The position numbers and the translations under genes were made by a program. 38,364 nucleotides of DNA from Leucogyrophana mollusca (lineage: Eukaryota; Basidiomycota; Agaricomycetes; Boletales). Shown in pieces: positions 1 to 9,799 of the stretch. Below the pieces are notes generated by a model. That model saw only the letters and a program-made list of their open reading frames with translations. It was not told where the DNA came from and did no database searches. Every line of letters starts with the position of its first letter. Position 1 is the first letter of the stretch. The stretch is from contig MU266581.1 of assembly GCA_021014945.1 (NCBI GenBank), positions 1 to 38,364 of the forward strand. The letters run 5' to 3'.

Positions 1-46
1 TTGATGAGCTCGAAGATCTCTTCAGGAATGCAGAGGACACTGAATA
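1..46 (+). CDS. 3' end of a gene entering from the left (C-terminal 14 codons)
   Basis: From base 2 one frame reads DELEDLFRNAEDTE and then a TAG stop at 44-46. An acidic, Glu/Asp-rich tail ending cleanly before an AT-richer, stop-rich stretch looks like the C-terminus of a + strand gene. It is too short to name the family, and chance cannot be excluded. Confidence 0.35.
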
Positions 47-649
47 GTAGATTATCTCGATTTCAGCTGTACATTATTACCCACTCATACCTAGGTCTTT
101 TCACCTAATCTAATGGCTTATCCCTTCCTTGTGTGATATGCTTTAAGTTCGGACTGGCATTCGTCTTGGAGGCTCCCTCTATTTTGTTCCTGCTCGCTCT
201 CCACGGCGGGCTGTGATTGGCTAGATGAACGGTCCGGGACAATCCGACTTCGCTCTTCAATTCGCAAACTGAACGGACCCAGTTCACGCCTGACGAACTA
301 CTACGAACTGCCCTTACATTTTCGATTCACTTCACTTCACTTCACTTCACTTCGCGGCAACACTAATTCGATGCAATCGGATCTCGAGAATCGTGATTTG
401 CAGTCGCAGCTAGGGTCAGTGTCCAGGCGAAGATGAAATTGTCAAACAAGCGGTATAGTGCCTGGCCATCTTACCGCTTTTATAGAGTAAGTTCGTAAGG
501 AAGTTTGCCACATTTGCCCAAAGTTACCCAACCACCCAATGCCTTACTCGTTTTTGACCATGTTTTCGACCATTTACGTTGAGCGGTGGCTTTTTAGGGA
601 GTCCTCCACTAGTGGTTAGCTCAAATGCGACCCAAGATGACTGTCGAAA
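47..649. other. Intergenic region upstream of the P450
   Basis: No convincing coding region on either strand. It contains a short pentanucleotide repeat (326-350) and presumably the promoter and 5' leader of the P450. No clear TATA box was recognised. Confidence 0.5.
326..350. repeat. Short tandem repeat (TTCAC)x5
   Basis: Five perfect copies of TTCAC are followed by a diverged TTCGC. This is a simple microsatellite about 300 bases upstream of the P450 start. No function is implied. Confidence 0.9.
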
Positions 650-3028
650 ATGGAGGCTGGATCCACATACATAAAACCTTTCGTTCTGCGCATTCTCCCC
701 GCTAGGCTCTTGATGGCTGCAACAACTATGACACCTCTAATCGCTCTCGCATTCTTGGTAGCAGTTACACTCTTGGCCCGCGAGCGCAAGAGGTGCAAGG
801 GGTTCCCATTACCTCCAGGGCCTCCTCCTTTACCAGTGGTGGGCAATGTCACCGGTATTGATACTGAAGCCCCATGGCTGTCTTACGCAAAGTGGGGAGC
901 CGTATACGGTAAGGCATCTGGCGCTGTCCTTCCCAAACCCAAGCCCTCTCATCGTCTCTTCCATATGACATAGGTGACCTCATCTATACTCGTTTATTCT
1001 CCCAGCACATCGTGGTCATTAACTCGGAGAAGGTCGCCAAGGCTCTAATGGAGCACCGCTCGCACATCTACTCCGGTAGGCCAGTGTTTGCCACCACAGA
1101 GCCGTGCGTTGCTAGAAGTTGGTGCAGCCAAAGCGCATGAATTTGAGCTATCTTCTCCAGTTATGGGATGTGCTTCAACACCGTTTTGTTGCCTTATGGC
1201 CCGAGCTGGCGTCTCCACAGGTGTGGCTTCCTCCCTTTTCATGCTATCGAGAACTCATTTGCGAGCCCCACATTTTCAGGAGGCTCATGCATCAAGCTCT
1301 CAGGCCGGATGCCGCTCTCACATATCGCCCTGCACAACTTCAAAAAGCTCACGATCTATTGCTAAATCTCATTGCGAGCCCAGAAAACTACCTGGACCAT
1401 CTGTTTGTCCTTCTCTATATACCTTTCCTGCAAAACTGATGTCAGTAAATGTAGGAAACTGTTGGTCACTCTCGCCGCAGTCATATTCCTCTGATCTCAC
1501 GACATATACAGTCATTCGGGATCCACTATCATGTCAACAGTTTACGGCTACGAGCCTGCATCAGGGAAGGATGCTTTCTTGGTCGTGATTGACAAGGCGA
1601 CCCAGATTATCTCTGAGGATCTGAGGCCTGAGGTAGCTGCTATCATCAATACATTCCCCTTTCGTACGTACCTCTGTGTTACTCTGCGCCCCGATGTCAA
1701 CTTCTCGACCACAGTATTGCGCTTTCCGTCGTGGTTCCCTGGCATGCGCATGAATGGCAGGGCTGCTGAAGCTAGAAGGTACGCGAAGGATTGGGTCGAA
1801 ACCACATTCCAATATACCCAACAAGCCATGGTATGTAAATTTTCCCAATGATTCTCTTTTCTGACATTGTCTAAACAGGCCGCAGCAACTTTCGCGCCAT
1901 GCATGATCTCCGATGCCATGCGAAAGGCAGAAGGAAACAGCGACGCAGGCGAGCTTACGGAGGCAATGAAGCACATTGCTGCCACGATGTTCATGGGTAA
2001 GTTTATCACGCCTTGCATATGATCCTGCTAATCTAGTTCGTGACGTGCTGCTCCGTGTCTACAGCTGGAGCAGAGACTGTAAGTGCTATAGATATGGTTT
2101 CCCAGTTCTATTTCCTGAACCCACCCTCAGACCCAGTCTACATTGCGCGTCTTCATCCTTGCCATGATACTCTATCCTGAAGTGCAAGAACGTGCCCAGG
2201 CACTAATCGACTCGATTGTGGGCACAGATCGCCTCCCAAACTTCGACGACAGGGAATCGCTGCCTTACCTGGACGCCATCCTCCGCGAGACTATGAGGTG
2301 GCGGCCAGTTTTCCCCTTGTGTAAGGATATCCCCTGCTTGTTAGATAAATAGTCCGATTTTCTGATACCTATCACATATAGGTATCCCCCACGCTACGAC
2401 AGAAGATGACATTTACGACGGATATTTGATACCTAAAGGTATTCATCTTTTGGCTAGCTCTGTCCCACGTCTTTGTCGCTGATTATAGCAGGATCTACGA
2501 TTATACCAAACATCTGGTAATGAGAGATGGTGTTATCCTTGGTGGTGGTCACTAACACCCTGCAGGGCAATGGCACACGACGAGAACAAGTACCCAAATT
2601 CTTTGGAATTTGTCCCTGAGCGCTTTATCGCTGCTGATGGCACGCTGACGGACGACAGAATCGAATATGCGTTTGGGTTCGGCAGAAGGGGTAGGTGCTT
2701 AGAAGTTGAACAAACCCTTATCCTTGCTCAGTGGTTTTGTAGGATGTGTAGGAAAACATATGGCAGACGCTTCCCTCTGGTCGTCGATGACTCTCATGCT
2801 TGCTATTTTCAAATTTGCGAAAGCTAAGGATGCTAATGGGAATGATATCGACATTGATGGCAGGATGTGTACTGGTGTCGCAATGTGAGTCTGTACCATA
2901 TCAGCTTACGGTTAATTGATTTTTGTGCGTTTACCAGTCATCCGCTTCCATTCCCTTGCTCCATCACTCCAAGATCGTTAGAGATGAATGCCGACCGGTT
3001 GGCGGAGTTGATCCGTGCAAGTGGATAG
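650..3028 (+). CDS. Cytochrome P450 monooxygenase, complete, 14 exons
   Basis: Membrane-anchored haem monooxygenase of the basidiomycete secondary-metabolism/xenobiotic type; substrate unknown. Exons: 650-908, 974-1103, 1161-1220, 1280-1402, 1512-1663, 1715-1830, 1879-1996, 2065-2078, 2131-2320, 2382-2438, 2492-2516, 2566-2690, 2743-2884, 2938-3028, giving 533 aa. In order one sees an N-terminal hydrophobic anchor, the proline hinge PLPPGPPPLPVVGN, the I-helix AGAETT (about 320-325), the K-helix ExxR in RETMRWRP (about 376-379), a PERF-type motif and the haem loop FGFGRRGCVGKH with the Cys ligand near 458. The haem codon is assembled across an intron. An in-frame ATG at 713 would give 512 aa, closer to the usual length, so the start is uncertain. 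All key motifs are intact, so the stop codons seen in the unspliced DNA are intronic. Exon 8 is only 14 nt. The sequence resembles fungal proteins annotated as O-methylsterigmatocystin oxidoreductase-like, but I cannot assign a CYP family. Confidence 0.92.
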
Positions 3029-3578
3029 TAACATACATTGAGCCACTTCACTCCCACCTTTGAATCCTACTTGTTCATGGAATTTTTCCTGTCTTGGTGA
3101 CGTGTGGCCAAAACCCAGAAGACTGTCCAAGGCTGCGCCCGGGATGATCGTGTGGTGGGTAACAAGCGTCGTTCGATCTCGTGAATCACTCGTGTAGTGA
3201 GCTTTACGATCGGTCCTAGGAGATATGGACCTTACCACAATACCCCCCAACCTCCCGCAGGCGGATCCCTCCCACAAAAACCACTTCAAACCATGTAAAG
3301 ATTGAGGGAGGACTCGGATGGTAGATGTGAACTCTGGTGTGGTACCATACTCCCATCAAGTCCTCACAGCCCTGTTGCAACGCCTGTTGGGGAAACGGGA
3401 ACGCCACTCGAAGCAGACGCCCCCATGCATCAATTCCGGCAACCTCACTCCAGTGTTTTAAACGGCAGTGCAAGTGATCATGATCATCTCGGACCATCTA
3501 GTGGTGATGTAAGTCTTATAAATCGCACATACATTGCTGGAACTCGCCAGCCTGAACACCACACATTGCAACTCCATC
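3029..3578. other. Intergenic region between P450 and GH43
   Basis: Tandem-oriented spacer of 550 bases. No exon with recognisable similarity was found. It carries the P450 3' end and the GH43 promoter, including a TATA box at 3517. Confidence 0.5.
3517..3523 (+). promoter_or_regulatory. TATA box of the GH43 gene
   Basis: TATAAAT lies 56-62 bases upstream of the GH43 ATG at 3579, which leaves room for a leader of about 30 nt. The spacing and the absence of another TATA nearby support it as the core promoter. Confidence 0.5.
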
Positions 3579-4635
3579 ATGAAGCTCAACCTCGTGTGTG
3601 TCGTGAAGCTTGCTCTTGCAACACTGGCAGCGAGCACCGTGATGGGCCCCGTCATCTCTTCTAACTTCCCAGATCCAGCCATCCTCCAGGCAGCGGGGTC
3701 AACGTATGCCTTTGCGACGAACAATGGGAACATCAATATCCAGATTGCGACGTCCCCAGATAATGGGACGACGTGGGCACTCACGAGTACAGACGCGCTC
3801 CCAGATGTCGGGTCCTGGGCGACCACAGGTAGCACATGGGCTCCGGATGTGATTGACCGAGGAGATGGGACATACGTTCTATGTCAGTGTATTTATCTTC
3901 CCGCCTTCGCGTTCATCGCGTATCTCACTAGGCCTATAGACTACGCTGCGATGTCGCCCTCGCAGAAAACACACTGTGTTGGAGCCGCAACCTCCACGAA
4001 CCCTACTGGACCATACACTCCGCAATCGCAGCCTATAGCATGCCAGACTGCAGGCGGAGGTGCCATTGACCCTGCGGGGTTCCAAGACACCAGTGGCACA
4101 CGTTATATCGTGTACAAAGTAGATGGAAGCAGCCTCGGCGGGGGTGGCCCTTGTGGGAACGCAGATGGAGCGTACTCCACCCCGATCATGCTGCAGGAAA
4201 TGGAGCCAGATGGGATCACACCTACCGGAGACCCGGTGCAAATTTTGGATCGGGGGCAGTACGATGGACCTCTTATTGAGGCGCCGGTGTTAATTCTGCA
4301 TGAAGGAACGTAAGTGGATATTGCTCTTCCGATGGCGATCAGAAATTAACCTGTATTTATTCAGTTATCTCTTAACCTTTTCATCCAACTGCTATAACAC
4401 CGACTTGTATGATATCAGTTACGCCACCGCACCTTCAGTCTCGGGCCCGTACACCAAAGCCTCGAGTCCGTTGCTGGTGACGGGTGATGACGGTTTGACC
4501 GCCCCGGGAGGTGCAACACCGAATATCAATGGTACATTCATGGTGTTTCATGCAACGGTGAACTCGGACCCGTTGACCCGATACATGTACACCGCGACGA
4601 TGGATTGGGAGGGGGCAACCGTTATATCTGTTTAA
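3579..4635 (+). CDS. Secreted glycoside hydrolase family 43 (arabinanase/arabinofuranosidase-like)
   Basis: Predicted extracellular hydrolase acting on arabinan- or xylan-type plant polysaccharide. Exons 3579-3882, 3940-4309 and 4365-4635 give 314 aa. The ATG at 3579 is chosen because a typical signal peptide follows (charged MKLN, then a hydrophobic stretch rich in A, L and V, ending around residues 25-28). The mature part opens with NFPDPAIL, whose Asp matches the GH43 general base. AIDPAGFQD fits the pKa-modulating Asp, and IEAPVLI fits the general acid Glu. The joins restore VLYYAAMSPS and EGTYLLTFSSNCY, both natural for the fold. A single compact catalytic domain is present, with no carbohydrate-binding module. 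The exact activity within GH43 cannot be read from sequence. Confidence 0.88.
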
Positions 4636-5035
4636 GGTGAGAAATATTCACAACGATATCGGGTTGAATTGTATGAGGAAACTCCTGCATACAGACATGT
4701 CTGATACCCGGTGTTGCGGTCTATCTCCCCACAGTATGAGTACACCCCGGACCGCGCCTTAAGCACGATATAGAAGCACTCCGGGATAACCCCGGACCGA
4801 GGCAGGCCTACTTCGCCGACTTGTTACGAATAGACTACATCATCATGTCTTTTATAATTTTAGCCCTCCCGAGAGCTCTATTCGCCACTGACCAGTCTGG
4901 AACAATGTTTATTTCTTAGCGATAAGATGATTCTTCTGTTGTCAACTCGCGAGCACTACATGGCGAACAAGATGTGAGACTGCTAATATATTGTTCACCA
5001 CTTCTCATGAGCAGGGCGGACTATCGCGGAACAGC
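4636..5035. other. Convergent intergenic region GH43 / SDR
   Basis: About 400 bases between two 3' ends. No gene recognised. An alternative last exon for the SDR could reach to about 4940 on the minus strand, but its predicted end does not look like the family. Confidence 0.5.
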
Positions 5036-6232
5036 TCAGCACGAGACATAAGATGATGATGTATTAGACTCACGATCGATCTCCCAAGTCAATGCAGAGC
5101 TATCCTGCTTGACTAGATACAGGTAGGACTGCAAAACAATCGCGTTATGAACCTGCGCAGCGTGCGGTGTGGAATAGGGGAACAACATACGTTTGCAATG
5201 GCCTCGGGGCTCAGCCTCACATCTTGGTTAGCTTCCCACTCTGCATCATTCCTGCGCGACTTGACGCGGTCGGTGATGATGACTATTGAATTCTATGAGT
5301 TTAGAGTGCAAGGGATGAAGCGGTGCTGCTGACCTCCATCTATGATGCTCTGTGAAGTAAAAGGGCAAACGGTCAGTCTTCCACAAGAACAAAGGCAAAA
5401 GGCATACATGAGCGACCTAAATAACAAGCACGCATTAATATTATATACGGGATTAGAAAAAGGTGTCCTACATGGATATTCTGCTTTCCGAACTCCTTTG
5501 CCAAGCTCTGCGACAGTGCCCTGATTCCAAACTTCCCCGCCGCAAATGCACTCGTAGTTGTGTTACCTCTGATGGCCGCCGTCGCGCCTGTAAAAATCAA
5601 CGTCCCCTTCTTCCTGGTGTTACCAGCAACGCCCCCCTCGCTCTCCGCCTCAAAGTCCTGTTTAGTGAACTCGAGAAGGGTCTCACGAGCGAACGCAAAG
5701 GCCGCGATGACATTTGTGTCAATAGACTCGCGCACTTCTTCTTCAGTGATGTCGAGGAACGGCTTCCAGACGCCGTGGCCAGCGTTGAAGAGCGCGACGC
5801 GAAGGGGTGAGGACGGCCACTGCGACTTGAGGGAGGTAAATGCGGATTTAATGGAAGAGGGGGTGTAGTCATTGACGGGGAATGCTTTTGCCTGGCTGAT
5901 GTTTGAGTCGGGCTAAGGGCGGATAGGGGACGTTGAGCTCACCTCTCCGCCTGCTTGGTTGATTTCGGACTCGAGCTTGCTCAAGTGCTCAGGTCCACGC
6001 GAGATGAGTGCAACTCTGTATCCCGCTTTGGCGAAGACGCGACTGTAAGTGGAGCGTGAGTGTTGTCACGTACCAAGGCTCCAGCAATCTATATACTCAC
6101 GCGCTAGCAGCCCCAGTACCTTGAACATAAAAGAAACTATCAGCCCATGGTACCCGTCAGCTTGGGCAGCAAGTACTAACCAGATCCATTGCCGAGACCA
6201 GCGACGACGAAAAGAGGGCGAGCAGACGACAT
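5036..6232 (-). CDS. Short-chain dehydrogenase/reductase (Rossmann fold), 8 exons
   Basis: NAD(P)-binding oxidoreductase-like protein, substrate unknown. Minus-strand exons: 6232-6181, 6119-6101, 6042-5943, 5891-5472, 5416-5408, 5349-5334, 5282-5191, 5128-5036, giving 266 aa. The N-terminus has the dinucleotide loop GLGNGSGTGAASARVF. NAGHG follows the fourth strand. The active-site region reads SAFAAGK, so the catalytic Tyr of the YxxxK pair is Phe while Lys is kept. Exon 5 is only 9 nt and supplies V-A-H, restoring the NIHVAH motif I expect here. The C-terminal model (ending TWEIDRE plus a Ser-rich tail) is less certain: a GTGAG after the Asp codon could be a further donor. A decayed copy lies at 8899-9245 in the opposite orientation. 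Confidence 0.82.
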
Positions 6233-6984
6233 TGTTACTGAATTGTTGTGAGACTGTGACTGTGTAAACCTGATGATAGACCCCTATGAAGCATCGTGGG
6301 TGCGTATTTATACCTAACTGGTGGAGAAGAGTTGCGCCATATTGTCATCAGTCAGCTTCATCCTAGTCTTATCAACTTACCCAAGCTATTTCCGATTATT
6401 AACTGTGTCGATCTGTCATCAAGAAACCCTCGCGTCACTTGAATTATGAATGAGCAAGAGCATTGTCAGATTACCACCAAATTCCGAATAGTTGACTCCA
6501 AGTAACGGCCTGGATCGATCATGCATGGACGCAGTGTCTTGACTCTTCTTATAGTGGTCTGCCTGCAGAATTTCTAGGATTAGGCTTGGGGCGCCTTTCG
6601 TCCGTGACACTGACAGTACCCATAAACTACTTACAGAGGTACTACGCCAAGAGTTAGTGGCACGGTCTGGCAAGCTGGCGAGAACGCAACCATGGATGCT
6701 GGATGTCTACTGACACAAAACAGCTTAAACACTGAAGCGGGGATTGGTCACCGGTCCCCGGTGTATGGTCACGCGGGGTTGCATGACCGAAGGCCATTAT
6801 CTGTGTGCAAGCGACAGTCCCAGGACAAAACAAAGAAGATGGCAACAGCCCATCAGCACACCCTCGCTGAGCGCGGAGAGTTCGTCGGGCTGTGCTTTTT
6901 TCTCTCAATTTAACTTACCACGTCGGTCACTTCGACGTCCATCAACCCAAACTTACCACTGGCACTCCTACATTTTTCAGCCAA
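6233..6984. other. Divergent intergenic region (SDR and Cys-rich gene promoters)
   Basis: 750 bases between two divergently transcribed genes. It holds the SDR TATA box on the minus strand and a GC-rich patch near 6742-6790 with two GGTCAC words. No exon with recognisable protein similarity was found. Confidence 0.5.
6305..6312 (-). promoter_or_regulatory. TATA box of the SDR gene
   Basis: The minus strand reads TATAAATA 73-80 bases upstream of the SDR ATG (6232). Sequence and distance fit a fungal core promoter. Confidence 0.5.
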
Positions 6985-7388
6985 ATGGATTGTTGTGATT
7001 TCCTTTTCGGCCTTTGCACTTGTTGTTGTAAGTCTGATCAATATTTTCTGGCTGGCTGACACACCACTCATCACATCTGTTACTACTTAGGTGTATGTAC
7101 CTTGTGTGGCTTCGGTGAGTGTCCTTCACCAGCTGTTGCATCCCCGCACTCATTGCATAACCCACAGAGCCAAACGTATGCCACTGCGGCTCATCCAATA
7201 AAGAAGACCTGGACGTACGAGCAGAGGACTATCCCGAGCTTGTTGATACGCAGCCACAGCCACTTACGATGGAGAACATGAGACGGCACGAGGGAAAAGG
7301 AGCCAATATGAAGGGTCCAGGGCCCCAGGCGGATAATGATAGAAACAGAGACAGAGGTGGTGGTGGTGCTCCTAGGGCGAGCACATAG
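6985..7388 (+). CDS. Small cysteine-rich protein of unknown function, 3 exons
   Basis: No single frame is long, but exons 6985-7027, 7091-7114 and 7168-7388 join with good GTAAGT/GTGAGT donors and TTAG/ACAG acceptors into a 95-aa protein. Its first 30 residues hold ten Cys, in the runs LCTCCCVCTLCG and VCHCG, with a CC pair at residues 3-4. The remainder is hydrophilic (ENMRRHEGKGANMKG) and ends in an Arg/Asp/Gly-rich tail. There is no signal peptide; Cys clusters of this type at a cytosolic N-terminus can be metal-binding or palmitoylated, but this is inference. Cys codons stay in frame across both introns, which argues against chance. I do not recognise the family. Confidence 0.68.
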
Positions 7389-7994
7389 ATATGGGACGAG
7401 GTCGAGCTTCTGCCGGACGGTCGCTCGCTACTCGACATTTATGCCAATCAAGCAATTTGTGCTTATAGGCGGCATGACAGTCCAGTGAAGCGTGTTCCAA
7501 TTCTGCTTGCCATGCACAAGGCAATGCCTCCCAAGTAACCTGTATTGAGTAACTGTTAATCGACAGTCAGTCAGTCAACCAGATTGTAACAACAAAACAG
7601 CACTCGCACTACAGAGTGATTCGCTCCAGAAATATTACGAGCTAGATTGTTCAACTCCATTTCTTGCAAGGTATCGCGCATTGACAGCAACAAAGTGGTA
7701 TGCGACAACTGTGATCATGGCAAGTGCGCCAAGGTAGTTCGCAAGGTTGTACAGCTGCTGGTGGCTGATCATTTTGGTGGTTCTAGGGAGCATTTCAGCG
7801 GGATATCACAGTGATATTAGTCTCGTACATACATTGTGTGTGGTGGTCGTGGTTGAGTGCAATTCGAGCAGTCGTGGCGTTGTTTGTCCCTTGTTTGTCC
7901 CGTCCGGAAGACCTCGGGGCAGTGACTTTGAGGCCATTCACCAGCACCGTCTTTTATACCTCAGCGTCGTAGATATTCTACTCGACATCCCACC
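7389..7994. other. Intergenic region upstream of QCR8
   Basis: About 600 bases. Holds the 3' end of the Cys-rich gene and the promoter and leader of QCR8. No other exon was recognised. Confidence 0.45.
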
Positions 7995-8658
7995 ATGCGG
8001 CCCACAAATGCCCTTCTCAGTGATATGCCCGGACGTACGTACTCTAACTCTCTGTAACATGCCGACGGAGGCAGGGTGTACTCACTGACGCTCGCGTTCT
8101 GTTATATATTTTCTTAGCCAAAACTTTCGTGAGTTTCACGACCTCATAGATATGCCATGTATTTGGTTGGTTAACTGTGACGCGCGCTCTGCGCTGATAG
8201 AGTCCCTGGTGGGGTGACACGAGCATGCAGAAGCAGAGAGGCGTCATCACATATAGTGCGTCTCTTGCCTCGTATTTTCGCCTACACCTATTGACCAGGT
8301 CCCGCATCTTAATTCCTCCATGAATCTACTCTGGCGTATCTTCCTGATACTTGTCACACGCGCTTGTCCATTCCCATCCTCGCCCGATCAAATACCGCAC
8401 CCATAGCCGTGTCGCCATTCAAGCAGCGTGCTTCGAAAGGTATCTTCCAGGGTTGGTTGTTCAACGGCTACAAGCGCCTGGCTGGCCAGATTCCCTACTG
8501 GATCGTGCCTTTCTCCTTGGGTGAGTCCATAAGCCGCCCCAACCCTCACCATCCCTGACGCTCCTTCAGGATACGGCATCTACACTTGGGCAAAGAGCCG
8601 TGACGCGTGGCAGAATAGCAAAGCTGGGCACATTGCATTGCACGGTGACCACCACTGA
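7995..8658 (+). CDS. QCR8: Ubiquinol-cytochrome c reductase subunit 8 (complex III, QCR8)
   Basis: Small inner-membrane subunit of mitochondrial complex III that packs against cytochrome b near the quinone site. Exons 7995-8034, 8118-8128, 8201-8255, 8407-8520 and 8570-8658 give 102 aa, the normal size. Recognised from WWGDTSMQKQRGVITY, then VSPFKQRASKGIFQGW, LFNGYKRLAGQIPYW, one membrane helix, and GYGIYTWAKSRD near the end. These match the yeast and mammalian pattern (WWG...QKGI..Y.VSP). The start is the first ATG that leads through the 11-nt exon 2 into this motif. Exon 2 and the 151-nt third intron are the least certain parts. Function is well established for the family. Confidence 0.88.
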
Positions 8659-8898
8659 TTGTACTGCTTTGAGCTTGGTTTGACAATAGAGCTTCCCTTT
8701 GCGTTCTTAAATACTTTTGAAGTTTTCTTGTGACGCGATACCTTTTTATGATCGATCACAGGTCTCAGGTAACTTGCGAGGCGTCCGACGGGGATTAAGC
8801 CGGTAACCAGCATGGTCTCCGCGTCATTTCCCCCTCCTTTTTTTAACAGTCGAATCTGACCCCACCAGTTCGGAGTTGACTTATCTCTTGTGTTCTAC
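8659..8898. other. Short spacer between QCR8 and the SDR relic
   Basis: About 240 bases with no gene recognised. Its right end (from about 8870) may still contain an eroded first intron of the SDR relic, since its pyrimidine-rich stretch followed by AAGG resembles the functional gene there. Confidence 0.4.
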
Positions 8899-9245
8899 TA
8901 AGGCTACTAGCGCGTGGGCAGATCGATCACTGAAAAATGACACCTTTGCTGAACGTAGGAACGCTCTCGCCGGCAATCGCGCTTTTGCGAAGGCGTGATA
9001 CAGAGCTGTACTCATCTCGTGGACCTGAGCACCTGAACAATCTTGGGATTGATATCAGTCAAGCAGATGGAGAGGTGTGTTTAACGTCCCCTGTCCGTTC
9101 GTACCTGGTTTAAACATAACCGGGCGAAAGCGTTCTCCTACACCCTGCTTCCGTCAAATCCGCATTCACCTCCCTCAAGTCGCACTGGTCGTCCCCAACC
9201 CATGGACATGGGAGGTAGACCATAAGTCGACTTCAATTATGTATG
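8899..9245 (+). pseudogene. Truncated, internally deleted copy of the neighbouring SDR gene
   Basis: Read on +, this stretch aligns by eye with the functional minus-strand SDR. GGCTACTAGCGCGTG matches exon 2 plus its donor. 8973-9058 matches exon 3, including the words GTGGACCTGAGCAC (one base pair shorter here) and GGAGAGGTG. 9140-9187 matches the start of exon 4 (AATCCGCATT, ACCTCCCTCAAGTCGCA). The sequence then jumps to a match of the last exon (TGG-ACA-TGG-GAG-GTA-GAC against the parental TWEID). About two thirds of the enzyme, including the active site, is missing. The codon GGA of the parent is TGA here, and a 2-base loss adds a frameshift. It is inverted relative to the parent, about 2.7 kb away. 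Confidence 0.75.
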
Positions 9246-9799
9246 CTACCTGCGACCCCAATAGTCCGTCTTGCTCATGAGCAATGGTAAGTCATGGTGA
9301 TCATGGTGGCTTCATCCGGGGGCATGGCGTCTACGAGGTTAGATGCATGTGGTTGACGAAAGAAACACATTTAGGCCCCCCCCCCCCCTTGACTGACCGA
9401 TGCCCAAACTGCTACAGTCCGGAAAGCAGCCGTTCATTATAAATATGTGAGGGGGGACACCCGCAAGTTTGTAACTTGTTTTGTCTAATGACTGGACATA
9501 ACCAACGAAGATTCGCTACTGACCACGCTATAGCCTTATACTGGAGAAGACAGATAACTAGACGCGATATTTGGTCGGATTCGTTGCACAGAGGCTGAGG
9601 CCCAACAGCAAGCAGGTAGAGGAGAGAATGATCGAAAGTCCCGCCGCGGTCAAACCAGTCTGTCACGTTCCAGACCACAACGCCCACAATTGCACACAAA
9701 AGCCAACAATGACTGTCGACTCGCGGTCCTTGCGAGTCCGGGGATGCAAGGACCCGCAGCTCCCACCCATCCCCGAACACCCAGATTACCCCTCTTAGC
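9246..9799. other. Intergenic region upstream of the sirtuin
   Basis: About 550 bases with no gene recognised. Contains a run of 13 C (9376-9388) and a TATAAATA at about 9438, which is far (over 350 bases) from the sirtuin ATG and may not be its core promoter. Confidence 0.45.
9376..9388. repeat. Homopolymer C13
   Basis: Thirteen consecutive C. Possible length variation or sequencing error site; it lies outside genes. Confidence 0.85.

Noticed and set aside
650..3028. P450 as a pseudogene because of many stops and frame changes in genomic DNA
   Set aside because: Every interruption falls in a GT..AG intron of about 50-110 nt, and the joined exons restore all P450 motifs and a single frame of 533 codons.
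650..6232. P450, GH43 and SDR as a secondary-metabolite gene cluster
   Set aside because: No backbone synthase (PKS, NRPS, terpene cyclase) is present, and the GH43 is a secreted sugar hydrolase. Adjacency alone is weak.
7229..7438. Minus-strand open frame rich in Ser/Leu/Pro opposite the Cys-rich gene
   Set aside because: It is the antisense shadow of exon 3 of the + strand gene.
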